42,178 nt of DNA from Ruoffia tabacinasalis. GTDB taxonomy: Bacteria > Bacillota > Bacilli > Lactobacillales > Aerococcaceae. Every line of letters starts with the position of its first letter. Position 1 is the first letter of the stretch. Positions 32,939 to 41,565 of the stretch are shown piece after piece. A program made the position numbers and the translations under genes. The stretch spans positions 1-42,178 of the forward strand of contig NZ_VBSP01000019.1 of the NCBI RefSeq assembly GCF_005864045.1. Direction: 5' to 3'. The notes under the pieces are model-generated. The model saw only the letters and a program-made list of their open reading frames with translations. It had not been told where the DNA came from and ran no database searches.

Positions 32939-34186
32939 TTATTTCTTGTAGTTTCCATTCTCTAATAACAATGCAATACCTTGTCCTCCACCAATACATG
33001 CAGATGCGATAGCATAGCGAATTTCTGGACGGTTTTTAAATTCATATAATAACGATGTAATAATACGTGCACCAGACATACCTAATGGGTGTCCTAATGC
33101 TACTGCACCACCATGTGGATTAAAGTTATTCTTGTAGAAGTCTGAATCTTCTTCAATGCCTAATTCAATTAGACATCCAATTGTTTGAGCAGCAAATGCT
33201 TCGTTAATTTCTAAAACATCAATATCTTTTTGTAGATCAAGACCTTGACGTTCTAACAAGTCATTAATCGCATAAACTGGTCCTAACCCCATAAATTCAG
33301 GTTCACATCCTGAGATTTGGTAATCTACAACGCGAGCCATAACTTCTAGACCCTTCTCTTTTGCAACTGTTTGTGTTGTAAAGATTTCGAAGGCTGCACC
33401 GTCATTTAATCCTGATGCATTTCCTGCTGTTACAACGCCCTCTTTTTCAAAAGCTGGTCTTAGCTTAGCTAAACTTTCCATACTTGTACCTGGACGAGGG
33501 TGACCATCTGTTTCTACAGTTGTAACTTTCCCACGACGACCTGGTACATCAACTGGAACGATTTCCTGAGCGAAGCGCCCATCTTCTAAAGCTTTAGCTG
33601 CTTTACGTTGAGACTCAACGGCGAATTCATCTGAACGTTCACGTGTAATTGAATACTTACGCGCTACGTTCTCAGCAGTGTTACCCATATGCCCAACTCC
33701 AGAATCTTTACCAGATGCAGAACGGTGTCCTTCTAAGTTAGCATCAATAAGAGTTTGATCTCCCATTTTAAATCCATCGTACCGAACTGATTCTGGTAAG
33801 TAGAATGGAGCTCGAGATAAAGATTCTGCTCCTCCAGCGGCAACCATCGTTTTGTTCGATAATAATAATTCTTGTACTGCAGAAACGGCAGATTGAATAC
33901 CTGATCCACAAATTCGATTAATTGTCATCCCTGTCATGGCTTTAGATAAGCCGGCGTTGATTCCGATAATATTCCCCAAGTTATTCGTTGTTTGTGACCC
34001 TGTAACGTGTCCAACAATAACCTCTTGAATATCTTCTTTAGCTACATTAGCACGCTTAATTGCTTCTTCTAATGCGATAACTCCTAAGTCTTCAACTGGA
34101 ACTGTTTTTAAGTCTCCTAAATATGCTCCTACAGGTGTACGCGCTGCTCCAACGATTACAATTTCTTCTTGTTTTTGCTTTAACAT
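32939..34186 (-). CDS. acetyl-CoA acetyltransferase / 3-ketoacyl-CoA thiolase
   Basis: A 415-aa thiolase. Active-site residues: Cys93 in INRICGSGIQSA, NEAF in VLEINEAFAAQT, His366 in AVALGHPLG, and Cys397 in ASACIGGGQG. In a module with acyl-CoA synthetase and a FadN-like enzyme it more likely works in cleavage of 3-ketoacyl-CoA. ATG follows AAAGGGAG. A perfect 13-bp hairpin (34232-34264) separates it from the acyl-CoA dehydrogenase gene. It is paralogous to the 393-aa thiolase at 4282-5463. Confidence 0.93.
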   Translation of the reverse strand: MLKQKQEEIVIVGAARTPVGAYLGDLKTVPVEDLGVIALEEAIKRANVAKEDIQEVIVGHVTGSQTTNNLGNIIGINAGLSKAMTGMTINRICGSGIQSAVSAVQELLLSNKTMVAAGGAESLSRAPFYLPESVRYDGFKMGDQTLIDANLEGHRSASGKDSGVGHMGNTAENVARKYSITRERSDEFAVESQRKAAKALEDGRFAQEIVPVDVPGRRGKVTTVETDGHPRPGTSMESLAKLRPAFEKEGVVTAGNASGLNDGAAFEIFTTQTVAKEKGLEVMARVVDYQISGCEPEFMGLGPVYAINDLLERQGLDLQKDIDVLEINEAFAAQTIGCLIELGIEEDSDFYKNNFNPHGGAVALGHPLGMSGARIITSLLYEFKNRPEIRYAIASACIGGGQGIALLLENGNYKK

Positions 34187-34231
34187 GTTTTTCTCCCTTT
34201 CCTAGTACAATGATTCGATTATTTTTTAAGA

Positions 34232-34264
34232 AAAGCCTTGTATAACGAACATATACAAGGCTTT
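34232..34264 (-). promoter_or_regulatory. perfect 13-bp hairpin between acyl-CoA dehydrogenase and thiolase genes
   Basis: AAAGCCTTGTATA and TATACAAGGCTTT surround a 7-base loop. On the minus strand TCTTAAAAAA follows, so the T-run is poor. It could cause partial termination or protect the mRNA end inside the operon. Confidence 0.6.
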
Positions 34265-34283
34265 AAATGTCAGTCTTAATGGC

Positions 34284-35501
34284 TTAAATAAATGCCCCGA
34301 TACCTGTGTAGTAACGTCCAATGATTAATGAATTCACTTCATGTGTTCCTTCATATGTATACATACCTTCAATATCAGCGAAGAATCTTGGAATATCATA
34401 TTTAAGTAATAAGCCATTTCCTCCAGCAACTTCTCTAGCTAATGCTGCTGTTTCTCTTGCTCTTAATCCATTATGTAACTTAGCCATTGATGACGCTTCT
34501 TCTTTATAGATACCTTCTTCTTGTTGCTCAGCTAAACGGTAAGCAAAGGCTAATGTTGCTTGTGCGTTCATTGCCATACGAGCTAATTTCTCTTGAATTA
34601 ATTGGAAACTAGCAATTGGTTTTCCAAATTGTTCACGTTCACGTGTATATTTTAATGCAGCTTCAAATGCTCCTGCTGTTGCTCCAGCTAGTAACCATGC
34701 TACGTCTGAGCGTGTATTACGAAGGATTTTAGCAACGTCTTTCCATGAGTTAATCTTTTGAGCACGTTGAGACTCAGGTATTTTTACATCTTTCATAATA
34801 ATCTCCGCATTTGGCATCGAACGGAAAAATGCTTTCTCTGGTGTAACAAAGGTCTCTACTCCTTCTGTTTCTCGTGGAATATAGAACATTTTAACTTGAC
34901 CATCTTCAGTATCACGTGCAAATATTGCTAACATATCAGCAATTGATGCGCCTCCAACCCACTTTTTGTGACCGTTTAGTGTCCACGTATCACCGTCACG
35001 TGTTGCAGTTGTTGCCATTCCTCCAGCTACGTCTGATCCGTGATCTGGCTCTGTCATACATAATGCTCCCCAGTTATCAAAAGAGCGGACACCTGGCATT
35101 AATTCTGCTACCTGTTCTTCACTACCACCTAAACGAACACATTCATGGTATAATCCACCATTTTGTGTATAGAACGTTCCTAAAACTGGGTCAGTTTTTG
35201 CAATGGTATACGAACGGAATCCACGGAATAATTGAGAAATATAACCATCTTCGCGGCCTTCTAATAGACGAGGATCGTCCATTAAATTTAAGTCTAAAAT
35301 TTTCTGTACTTCTTCTAATGGGAACGTCGCATCATGCCAATGCTTTGCTAATACAGGGTGTAAGTCATTTTTTAATACTTCTTCTAATTCAGCTAAAACT
35401 TCTTTTTCACCCTCTGTTAATTTTGATGAATAGTTATATAAATCTGAATAAAAAAACTTTTCTTCTTGAAAATCCTTATCTGCTCTTGACTCTTTAACCA
35501 T
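34284..35501 (-). CDS. acyl-CoA dehydrogenase, glutaryl-CoA-dehydrogenase-like clade (paralogue)
   Basis: A 405-aa paralogue of the 6921-8126 protein, sharing LTEGE, TEPDHGSDVAGG, WTLNGHKKWVGG, REREQFGKPIASFQLIQEKL and the catalytic Glu384 in TYEGTHEVNSLIIGR. As in that protein, the Arg-containing segment of true glutaryl-CoA dehydrogenases is replaced (TDPVLGTFYTQNGGL), so a saturated monoacyl-CoA is the likely substrate. ATG at 35501 is preceded by AGGAGG. It is the third gene of the second module, between the CoA-transferase and thiolase genes. The electron-transfer flavoprotein it needs is not encoded here. Confidence 0.9.
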   Translation of the reverse strand: MVKESRADKDFQEEKFFYSDLYNYSSKLTEGEKEVLAELEEVLKNDLHPVLAKHWHDATFPLEEVQKILDLNLMDDPRLLEGREDGYISQLFRGFRSYTIAKTDPVLGTFYTQNGGLYHECVRLGGSEEQVAELMPGVRSFDNWGALCMTEPDHGSDVAGGMATTATRDGDTWTLNGHKKWVGGASIADMLAIFARDTEDGQVKMFYIPRETEGVETFVTPEKAFFRSMPNAEIIMKDVKIPESQRAQKINSWKDVAKILRNTRSDVAWLLAGATAGAFEAALKYTREREQFGKPIASFQLIQEKLARMAMNAQATLAFAYRLAEQQEEGIYKEEASSMAKLHNGLRARETAALAREVAGGNGLLLKYDIPRFFADIEGMYTYEGTHEVNSLIIGRYYTGIGAFI

Positions 35502-35552
35502 TATTAGTCCTCCTAAAATATTTTTTGTGCTTTGTATTTTTTTGAATGTGTA

Positions 35553-37133
35553 TTATGTGTTCAAACCATTTTGTTTAATAATTTCTCCTAAACCGCCCCA
35601 AGTTTCTTGGAAAATATCAGGGTTCATCTCTTTTAAGTCTTCTGAAATTAATGGCTCGAATTCCATATAATCTAAGATATCTTCTTGAACATCCACACCT
35701 GGTGCGTGTTCAATTAGTCTGATTCTTCCTTCATGTAAGTCAAAGACTGCTCGCTCTGTCACATATAGAAGTTTCTGACCATTCTCTGTGGCATACTTAC
35801 CTGAGAAACTGACTTGTTCAACGTTACTCACAAATTTTGGTCCTTTACCTTGATCATCAATGACTAATTTACCATTCTCAATATGTGCTTTACCGCCGAT
35901 AGTAAATGTTCCAACGAAAACTAAATGATGCGTATTTTGAGAAATGTTAATGAAACCACCTGGGCCAGGTACTTTAGGTCCAAATTTTGTTACGTTATTA
36001 TTTCCTTCTGCATCAATCTCACCAATACCTAAAACTGATAAATCCAGACCGTTACCATCATAGAAATCAAACTGGTTTGCCATTGGTATTGATGCTTCAG
36101 CGTTGCGTGAACCCCCGAAGTCCAAGCCACTATTTGGCTTACCACCCCATAATCCCATCTCTAAAGTAACTGTATACTCATCTGCTACTCCCTCTTCAGA
36201 TGCTACAGAGGCGACCATATCTGGTGTTCCAATACCTAGGTTGATTAATGAATCCGGTGACAATTCCATTGCTGCACGACGTCCAATGATTTTACGTGTC
36301 GTTAATGGCAATGGTTTTTCTGATCCTAGAGGAACCTTGATATCGTTTGAAAACTCTGGGTTAAAATGCGTACCCATTGTTTGATAGTGGTATTCTGGTT
36401 CGGATTCAACGATATAATCAATTAATCCACCTGGAACTAAAATTTCTTTAGCATGAAGCTGCCCGTTATCAACAACTTTTTTTACTTGAGCAATTACGAT
36501 TCCGCCCTTTTTCTTGGTAGCCATTGCTAATTCAAGTTGCTCTAACTTACATGTTTCGTCTTGTACGTTTAAGTTCCCATTTTCATCTGCGTATGTACCG
36601 CGGATAAATGCAACGTCGATATCAAAATCGGGGTATTTCAGCCACTCTTCACCATCAAATTCAACTAATCGAACGAGCTCTTCAGTCGTCTTTGGTGTTG
36701 ATTTAGCACCTTCTAAACGCGGATCCACGAATGTCTTTAATCCAACTTTTGTTAAGAAAGGTTTCCCACCAGCGATTGATCTATATAATTGAGTGAATAC
36801 TCCTTGAGGGAATAAGTATGCTTCAAGTTTATTGTCTACAATTGCTTTTACTGTGTTTGGAGATGATCCAACATGTCCTGCAATGATACGTTTTAATAAA
36901 CCATCTGCTAATAGGTGGTCTGCACCTCTTCCAGGTGTATTATTACCAATTCCACATGACCACATGAATGTAATGTCTTTTGGATGTTGTTCCTTTTCGT
37001 AACGTTCTTTCACTCCGACTAATAATTGTTCTGGTAATCCTCCTAGCCCAAAAGTCGCAGTAGCCAGTAAGTCGCCGTCATTCACTAATTCTGCGACCTC
37101 TAAATAAGAAATCACTTTACTTTTTTTTGCCAT
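35553..37133 (-). CDS. acyl-CoA:acetate / 3-ketoacid CoA-transferase, fused alpha-beta (YdiF/Pct type)
   Basis: A 526-aa single-chain class I CoA-transferase with the alpha-like half (about 1-250) and beta-like half (about 280-510) joined, as in YdiF and propionate CoA-transferases. The catalytic Glu325 lies in TLEMGLWGG, preceded by LINLGIGTPDMVAS and followed by GLDFGGSRNAEA. It would transfer CoA between acetyl-CoA and short fatty or keto acids, an ATP-free way to activate an imported acid. ATG follows AAAGGAG. It is the second gene of the module. It is unrelated in subfamily to the 439-aa transferase at 131-1450, so the window has two kinds. Confidence 0.9.
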   Translation of the reverse strand: MAKKSKVISYLEVAELVNDGDLLATATFGLGGLPEQLLVGVKERYEKEQHPKDITFMWSCGIGNNTPGRGADHLLADGLLKRIIAGHVGSSPNTVKAIVDNKLEAYLFPQGVFTQLYRSIAGGKPFLTKVGLKTFVDPRLEGAKSTPKTTEELVRLVEFDGEEWLKYPDFDIDVAFIRGTYADENGNLNVQDETCKLEQLELAMATKKKGGIVIAQVKKVVDNGQLHAKEILVPGGLIDYIVESEPEYHYQTMGTHFNPEFSNDIKVPLGSEKPLPLTTRKIIGRRAAMELSPDSLINLGIGTPDMVASVASEEGVADEYTVTLEMGLWGGKPNSGLDFGGSRNAEASIPMANQFDFYDGNGLDLSVLGIGEIDAEGNNNVTKFGPKVPGPGGFINISQNTHHLVFVGTFTIGGKAHIENGKLVIDDQGKGPKFVSNVEQVSFSGKYATENGQKLLYVTERAVFDLHEGRIRLIEHAPGVDVQEDILDYMEFEPLISEDLKEMNPDIFQETWGGLGEIIKQNGLNT

Positions 37134-37195
37134 TTAAATTCTCCTTTAATGTTTTATTACTTTAAACATTTTTTTTGAACTTGATTCGATTTAAA

Positions 37196-38053
37196 TTATT
37201 CGTAGTCGTAGAATCCTTTACCAGCTTTCTTACCATTACGCCCTGCACGCATCATGTTTTTCATTAATAAAGGTGGAGCCCAACGGTTGTCAGCAAACTC
37301 TTTTTGGAAGTACTCCATCACAAAGTATCCGATATCTACACCTGCATAATCTTGTAACTCAAATGCACCCATTGGATGGTTTAATCCGTAACGCATTGCT
37401 TTATCAATATCTTCTTTTGATGCAATACCTTCTTCTAAGACTTTAATCGCTTCAATAAATTGTGGAATCATGATACGATTCACAATAAATCCGGGTACGT
37501 CTTTTTTCACTTCTACAACTTCTTTTTTAGCACTTTCAGCTACTTGGCGTAACGTTTCGACTGTTTCATCTGATGTCTCTAATCCACGAATAACTTCAAC
37601 TAACTTCATAATTTGTGCTGGATTAAAGAAGTGCATTCCTGCAACACGTGATGGATTTTTAACTACTGAAGCAATCTCAGTAATTGACATTGATGAAGTA
37701 TTTGTTGCTAATACAACATCTTCACGAACAATCTCATCCAACTCTTTAAATACTTGTTGTTTGATATCCATATCTTCAATAACAACCTCAATAACTAAAT
37801 CAACATCTTTCATATCTTGTAGTGAAGTTGTTGCTGTAATTCGATTTAGAACTTCTTGCTTACCTTCTTCTGTTAACTTACCTCGCTTAATACTGTTATC
37901 CATGAATTTGCTAATTCGATCTAAACCAGTTTGTACGTACTCTTCTTTTATATCTCTTAAGATTACTTTATAGCCATTAGTAGCCATCACAATCGCAATT
38001 CCTGATCCCATTGCTCCTGCTCCAACCACTCCAATTGTTTTAATATTTGCCAT
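37196..38053 (-). CDS. 3-hydroxybutyryl-CoA dehydrogenase (second copy)
   Basis: A 285-aa Hbd-type enzyme when started at ATG 38053, which is preceded by AAAGGCGGAAG and gives MANIKTIGVVGAGAMGSGIA, the normal N-terminus. A 14-codon longer start at 38095 exists (AAAGGT upstream) but adds unconserved residues. Seen: NTSS at 118-121, catalytic His141 in GMHFFNPAQIMK, and the VPGFIVNR segment. It is the first gene of the second acyl-CoA module; promoter and cre-like sites lie upstream at 38110-38181. It ends GKGFYDYE like its paralogue at 2276-3133. Confidence 0.92.
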   Translation of the reverse strand: MANIKTIGVVGAGAMGSGIAIVMATNGYKVILRDIKEEYVQTGLDRISKFMDNSIKRGKLTEEGKQEVLNRITATTSLQDMKDVDLVIEVVIEDMDIKQQVFKELDEIVREDVVLATNTSSMSITEIASVVKNPSRVAGMHFFNPAQIMKLVEVIRGLETSDETVETLRQVAESAKKEVVEVKKDVPGFIVNRIMIPQFIEAIKVLEEGIASKEDIDKAMRYGLNHPMGAFELQDYAGVDIGYFVMEYFQKEFADNRWAPPLLMKNMMRAGRNGKKAGKGFYDYE

Positions 38054-38109
38054 TTTACTTCCGCCTTTCATATCGGTTATCTTATTTATACTCATATAAT
38101 ACCTTTAAC

Positions 38110-38123
38110 TGAAAGCGGTATCA
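38110..38123 (-). promoter_or_regulatory. cre-like site 1 of the second acyl-CoA module
   Basis: The lower strand reads TGATACCGCTTTCA, a full match to the cre pattern TGWNANCGNTNWCA. It directly follows a -10-like TACAAT, so a bound repressor would cover the transcription start. A near-identical element lies at 40471-40484 ahead of the PucR gene. Confidence 0.6.
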
Positions 38124-38167
38124 TTGTAGGTTATGCGGAAAAAATTTTGATTTTTGAACACTTTGTA

Positions 38168-38181
38168 GGAAAGCGTTTTCA
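38168..38181 (-). promoter_or_regulatory. cre-like site 2 within a candidate promoter
   Basis: The lower strand TGAAAACGCTTTCC (upper strand GGAAAGCGTTTTCA, 13 of 14 to WGWAARCGYTWWMA) lies between TTGACC and TACAAA, an 18-base-spaced promoter candidate. With site 1 this gives a two-operator arrangement. Confidence 0.6.
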
Positions 38182-38199
38182 AAACGGTCAAAGAGATAC

Positions 38200-38228
38200 A
38201 AAAAAGCTTCGCTATTAAAGCAAAGCTT
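38200..38228 (-). terminator. terminator of the PucR-type regulator gene
   Basis: AAGCTTTGC and GCGAAGCTT (minus strand) pair around TTTAATA, followed by TTTTT. It lies 15 bases past the stop and separates the regulator from the operon downstream. Confidence 0.88.
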
Positions 38229-38242
38229 ATTCTATAATCATC

Positions 38243-40456
38243 TTATTTAAAAATATCATTTCCATGAAGTTCATATAATTTATATGCTAAGACAAGATTA
38301 AATCGTTCATCGAAATTATCAAGTTCAAGATCTAAAATTCCTTGAATCTTTTCTAGGCGGTAATTTAACGAACTCCTATGAATGTATAATTCACTAGCTG
38401 TCGCACTCACATTACCATTATTCGCTAAAAAGACTTTCAATGTGTCGAACAAATCAACTTGTTGATTATCTGATAATTCATATAACTTTTTTAGATAATT
38501 ATTAACAAACAACTTAGACGCTGGATTCTCCTTGACCCAATTAAGTATTGTGTAAGATCCCATTTGGTCAAAAAAAGCATATGGTTGTTCAAATTCAGAT
38601 TTTAGTAAAATATTCGTCACTTGTTGGGCTTTTTGATAATTTTCATAATATTGACTTGGTATTTCAGCAACCCCACCGATTCCAATGACAAAGTCTATCG
38701 CATATCCATTTTCTTCTATAGAACGCTTCAAGTAATTGTATTGATTCTCCCAGTAGTTTTTCGAAATTACTTTAGTTACGGGCGTAAAAATCACTAATTG
38801 ATCCTCGATAACTGCTGTAATGACCTTACTATTATAATTTGTAATCAATACACGCATAAGATCAATATGTTTATTGGTTTTTGCCTTTTCTTCAATGATA
38901 TTCTGAGCTGAATACTCTGGTAAGCTTATTCTTAAGATTGAAATTCTATGAGGCATATACAAATCCCAGTTAAATAAATTGGCATATTCTAAAATGTCCT
39001 GTACATCCTCAATAGATTTGTACAACAAACGCTCTACAAATGATCCTTTTATTTGTTCTTGAGCATTGATTGCAATTTTTTGTTTTGTAAATTGTAAAGA
39101 ATATACGTTTTTAATCATATTAATAGTCAAGGCTAGGAGTTCCATGTCAAAATTATCTGGCAAAGCAATTCCAATATAAGCATGTATTTCTTTACCATCA
39201 GATATTGGCATACCATCAAAAATATAATCTTCATTAATAACAAAATCAAACGTCACTTGTTTTAATGTGCGATTCTTTCTAGCGTACATTCCAGCTTCTT
39301 TAACTTCTTGCTTTGAAAATACATCATCATCGTGTAAGTAAAAATCTATCACATTGAAAAAGCGATCATATAAGATGATACTACTATTAAGTAGTTCCCC
39401 TAACTTCTCATTCATTTCTGTAAAGCCATCTGATTTTATTGTAAATTTCATCATTTCTTGTTGAACCTTAAGCATATTCTCTAATGCTTTCTTCTGTTCT
39501 TTCTCTTTATTAATCAGTTGCATATTTTCATAGTTAACTGAAAAGTAATTTCCAAATATTTCTAATTGATCTAAATCATAGCCAGTATAGATGTGCTCTG
39601 AGTCTTTCTCAGCATATAAAACGCCAATTAATTCCATATCTACGGTTAAAGGAACCGTTATTGAATGGTGACCCACTCGCTCTACGTTTGGAAAGTATGT
39701 ATTCAATAAATTATCTTCGGTTAATTCGATAATACTATCTTTCTTTACATATCTATAAGTTGCTGGTTGCATAATTAAACTGTTCTTTTCTTCATTAAAG
39801 AGATAAATAGCTACAGAATTTGACTGTGATTCCCTTCCACTAAATCCTGTAACAATCGATACAAGTTCATCCACTGTTGTATCATGATCCTTTTGATTAG
39901 CTATTAGGTGCATATCAAACATTGATTTTCTTTTATGTTTGTTTCGATTAATCAAATCTAATACAATCGCTACATACTCACCTAATTCATCAAAATGACT
40001 TCGCATCTCATCATATAGTATCGTATCTTCTTGGTATCCTACAATAACGAGACCGTGAGCTATATCTTCATCTGAGATTGGCATTGTAAACCACGTTGAA
40101 AAATTGTTGTCGTCAAAATAATTTCTTAATACCGAGTCGTGTGCTAATAAATCATTTTCTTTTGTCATACTTCCTTCTAATAATAATGGATTAATATCTT
40201 TAGCTGGAAATGGAAATAATACATCGCGCTTAGAAGATTCTTCTCCACTCGAGTTCATTACTAATTGATCTCCTTCGATTATTCCAATTGCGACAACATC
40301 GCAATTGAAAACATTCAAGAATGAATCCGTTATATACTTTAATACTTCTTCTCGTGTATCAATTTTCAACATCTTTCGACTTAACTTGCTCAAGTGAACT
40401 GTTAATGAGTCTATAAAATTGCTTTTATCTTGCTCAATCACTTCATGTTCTCCCAT
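38243..40456 (-). CDS. PucR family transcriptional regulator with N-terminal GAF-like region
   Basis: A 737-aa regulator. The last 70 residues are a PucR-type helix-turn-helix (FLANNGNVSATASELYIHRS then SLNYRLEKIQGILDLEL). The N-terminal 340 residues look like two GAF-type sensory domains: LLKIDTREEVLKYITDSFLN, FPFPAKDINPLL, and a second block from about 190 with VTGFSGRESQSNSVAIYLFN. A helical linker (KEKEQKKALENMLKVQQEM) follows. ATG 40456 has AGGAGG at 8 bases; an earlier ATG is out of frame. Placed directly upstream of the second acyl-CoA module on the same strand, it is its probable regulator. A cre-like site lies in its promoter. Confidence 0.87.
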   Translation of the reverse strand: MGEHEVIEQDKSNFIDSLTVHLSKLSRKMLKIDTREEVLKYITDSFLNVFNCDVVAIGIIEGDQLVMNSSGEESSKRDVLFPFPAKDINPLLLEGSMTKENDLLAHDSVLRNYFDDNNFSTWFTMPISDEDIAHGLVIVGYQEDTILYDEMRSHFDELGEYVAIVLDLINRNKHKRKSMFDMHLIANQKDHDTTVDELVSIVTGFSGRESQSNSVAIYLFNEEKNSLIMQPATYRYVKKDSIIELTEDNLLNTYFPNVERVGHHSITVPLTVDMELIGVLYAEKDSEHIYTGYDLDQLEIFGNYFSVNYENMQLINKEKEQKKALENMLKVQQEMMKFTIKSDGFTEMNEKLGELLNSSIILYDRFFNVIDFYLHDDDVFSKQEVKEAGMYARKNRTLKQVTFDFVINEDYIFDGMPISDGKEIHAYIGIALPDNFDMELLALTINMIKNVYSLQFTKQKIAINAQEQIKGSFVERLLYKSIEDVQDILEYANLFNWDLYMPHRISILRISLPEYSAQNIIEEKAKTNKHIDLMRVLITNYNSKVITAVIEDQLVIFTPVTKVISKNYWENQYNYLKRSIEENGYAIDFVIGIGGVAEIPSQYYENYQKAQQVTNILLKSEFEQPYAFFDQMGSYTILNWVKENPASKLFVNNYLKKLYELSDNQQVDLFDTLKVFLANNGNVSATASELYIHRSSLNYRLEKIQGILDLELDNFDERFNLVLAYKLYELHGNDIFK

Positions 40457-40470
40457 TCATACTTCCTCCT

Positions 40471-40484
40471 AGAAACCGCTATCA
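40471..40484 (-). promoter_or_regulatory. cre-like site upstream of the PucR-type gene
   Basis: The lower strand TGATAGCGGTTTCT sits between a TACAAT -10-like element and the ribosome site. It shares TGATA-S-CG-S-TTTC with the 38110 site (S = C or G), so CcpA or the PucR-type protein itself may bind both. Confidence 0.5.
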
Positions 40485-40566
40485 TTTCATTCAACTTTAT
40501 TGTAGCATATTCAATAATGGTTTAGGTTATTTCTTTTCCACCCTCAACTTCACGTCATTTTTCGCA

Positions 40567-40602
40567 TAAAAAAATACCTTCCTAATCTATAAGAGGTATC
40601 TT
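40567..40602 (-). terminator. terminator of the 43-aa protein gene
   Basis: GATACCT and AGGTATT (minus strand) pair around a 14-base loop and are followed by TTTTTTT. Confidence 0.8.
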
Positions 40603-40627
40603 TCTGCACGTGACAGGGATATTTAGC

Positions 40628-40759
40628 TTACTTATTAAATATCTTTGGCCCTTTACGCATGTTTTTTATATTGTTTTTTGGCTCGGCCATTTTTTTAGAT
40701 CTTCCGCCACCAACCTGTTTCTTTTTAATAATCTCTAACATTTTCTCTTTTGAATTCAT
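40628..40759 (-). CDS. small basic protein (43 aa)
   Basis: ATG 40759 follows GGCGGTGGAAG. The product begins MNSKEKMLEIIKKKQ, has a GGGRSKK stretch and ends KNMRKGPKIFNK, so it is strongly basic with an N-terminal helix. A terminator follows 26 bases after the stop. This composition, a ribosome site and an own terminator support a real gene; I do not know its function. The 160 bp before it contain a TTGACA-like element at about 40898 (minus) and no other convincing gene. Confidence 0.6.
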   Translation of the reverse strand: MNSKEKMLEIIKKKQVGGGRSKKMAEPKNNIKNMRKGPKIFNK

Positions 40760-40920
40760 TCTTCCACCGCCTTCATCTTTTCTTCTACACACTCTGTTTA
40801 TATTAAGGGTTTATAGTTTGTTGTTCCATTCGCAGAACTCATCTCGTGACGCCACTGACCTCTGTCTATTTTCACAATGATTCATTTTACCTGATAAATT
40901 GTCAAGTAACAACTTTTTAT

Positions 40921-41430
40921 TTAAACGGAATACAGTCTCATCAATTTTTCAATATCTAATTTACCTGGGTCGCTCATATCAACGAAATAAGGTAGCTGCC
41001 ATTCCTGTGTTTTTGTCGCTTGATTGCTAGTCGGTATATCCCAACTAGGGTAAACTCTTAATGCCATTTTTCCTTTTGTAGAGCTTGAAATGAGGATGCT
41101 TTGTCTGAAAAGCTCTTCTTTTGGTAAAATGAATTGGCCAAATTCATTTTCACTTTTAAATACCGTAACAACTAATAAATCAGGTGCCGCCGAGTATTTA
41201 TATGGTTGGTTTTTATCATTATCATCTTTTTCCCAAATGGCAACAAATTGCCCTATTTTTGTTGGTGTAATATTTGCGACTCTAAAACGGACTGATGTTG
41301 ATGATACTTTAAAGACACCTGCTCCGTACTTAGCATTTTGTTTCTCTTCTTGGATTGATGAAATAACTATGCCGTTTGGTTTATATATTCTTTCATTCAT
41401 ATATGATAATGCTGTGTAAAAATCTTTCAT
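40921..41430 (-). CDS. MepB family protein
   Basis: A 169-aa protein with MepB family landmarks: AKYGAGVFKVSSTSVRFRVA, PTKIGQFVAIWEK and APDLLVVTVFKSENEFGQFI, then GKMALRVYPSWD. MepB is encoded with the MepRA multidrug system in Staphylococcus, but its role is unclear and no mepA or mepR lies here. ATG 41430 was chosen over the in-frame GTG at 41436, because AAAGGAAG is 7 bases before the ATG and only one before the GTG. It stands alone. Confidence 0.85.
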   Translation of the reverse strand: MKDFYTALSYMNERIYKPNGIVISSIQEEKQNAKYGAGVFKVSSTSVRFRVANITPTKIGQFVAIWEKDDNDKNQPYKYSAAPDLLVVTVFKSENEFGQFILPKEELFRQSILISSSTKGKMALRVYPSWDIPTSNQATKTQEWQLPYFVDMSDPGKLDIEKLMRLYSV

Positions 41431-41565
41431 TGACACACTTCCTTTACCTCGTTCAGCAGTGATGGTCTATTCTGCTTAAACTATTTTGATGCGAATTAAT
41501 ATTACAGACAATAACTTCTATCAGCGATTAAGACACGATTACTAACTTCTTACACGATAAGTTAT

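Noticed and set aside
34916-35497. 193-codon plus-strand open frame
   Set aside because: It lies fully antisense to the well-supported acyl-CoA dehydrogenase gene and has no recognisable domain.
37470-37973. 167-codon plus-strand open frame antisense to hbd
   Set aside because: A shadow frame; the opposite strand encodes a complete, motif-rich enzyme.
40810-40884. 24-codon ORF upstream of the 43-aa gene
   Set aside because: Only a weak ribosome site (AGG), unusual composition, and no supporting terminator or conservation information.
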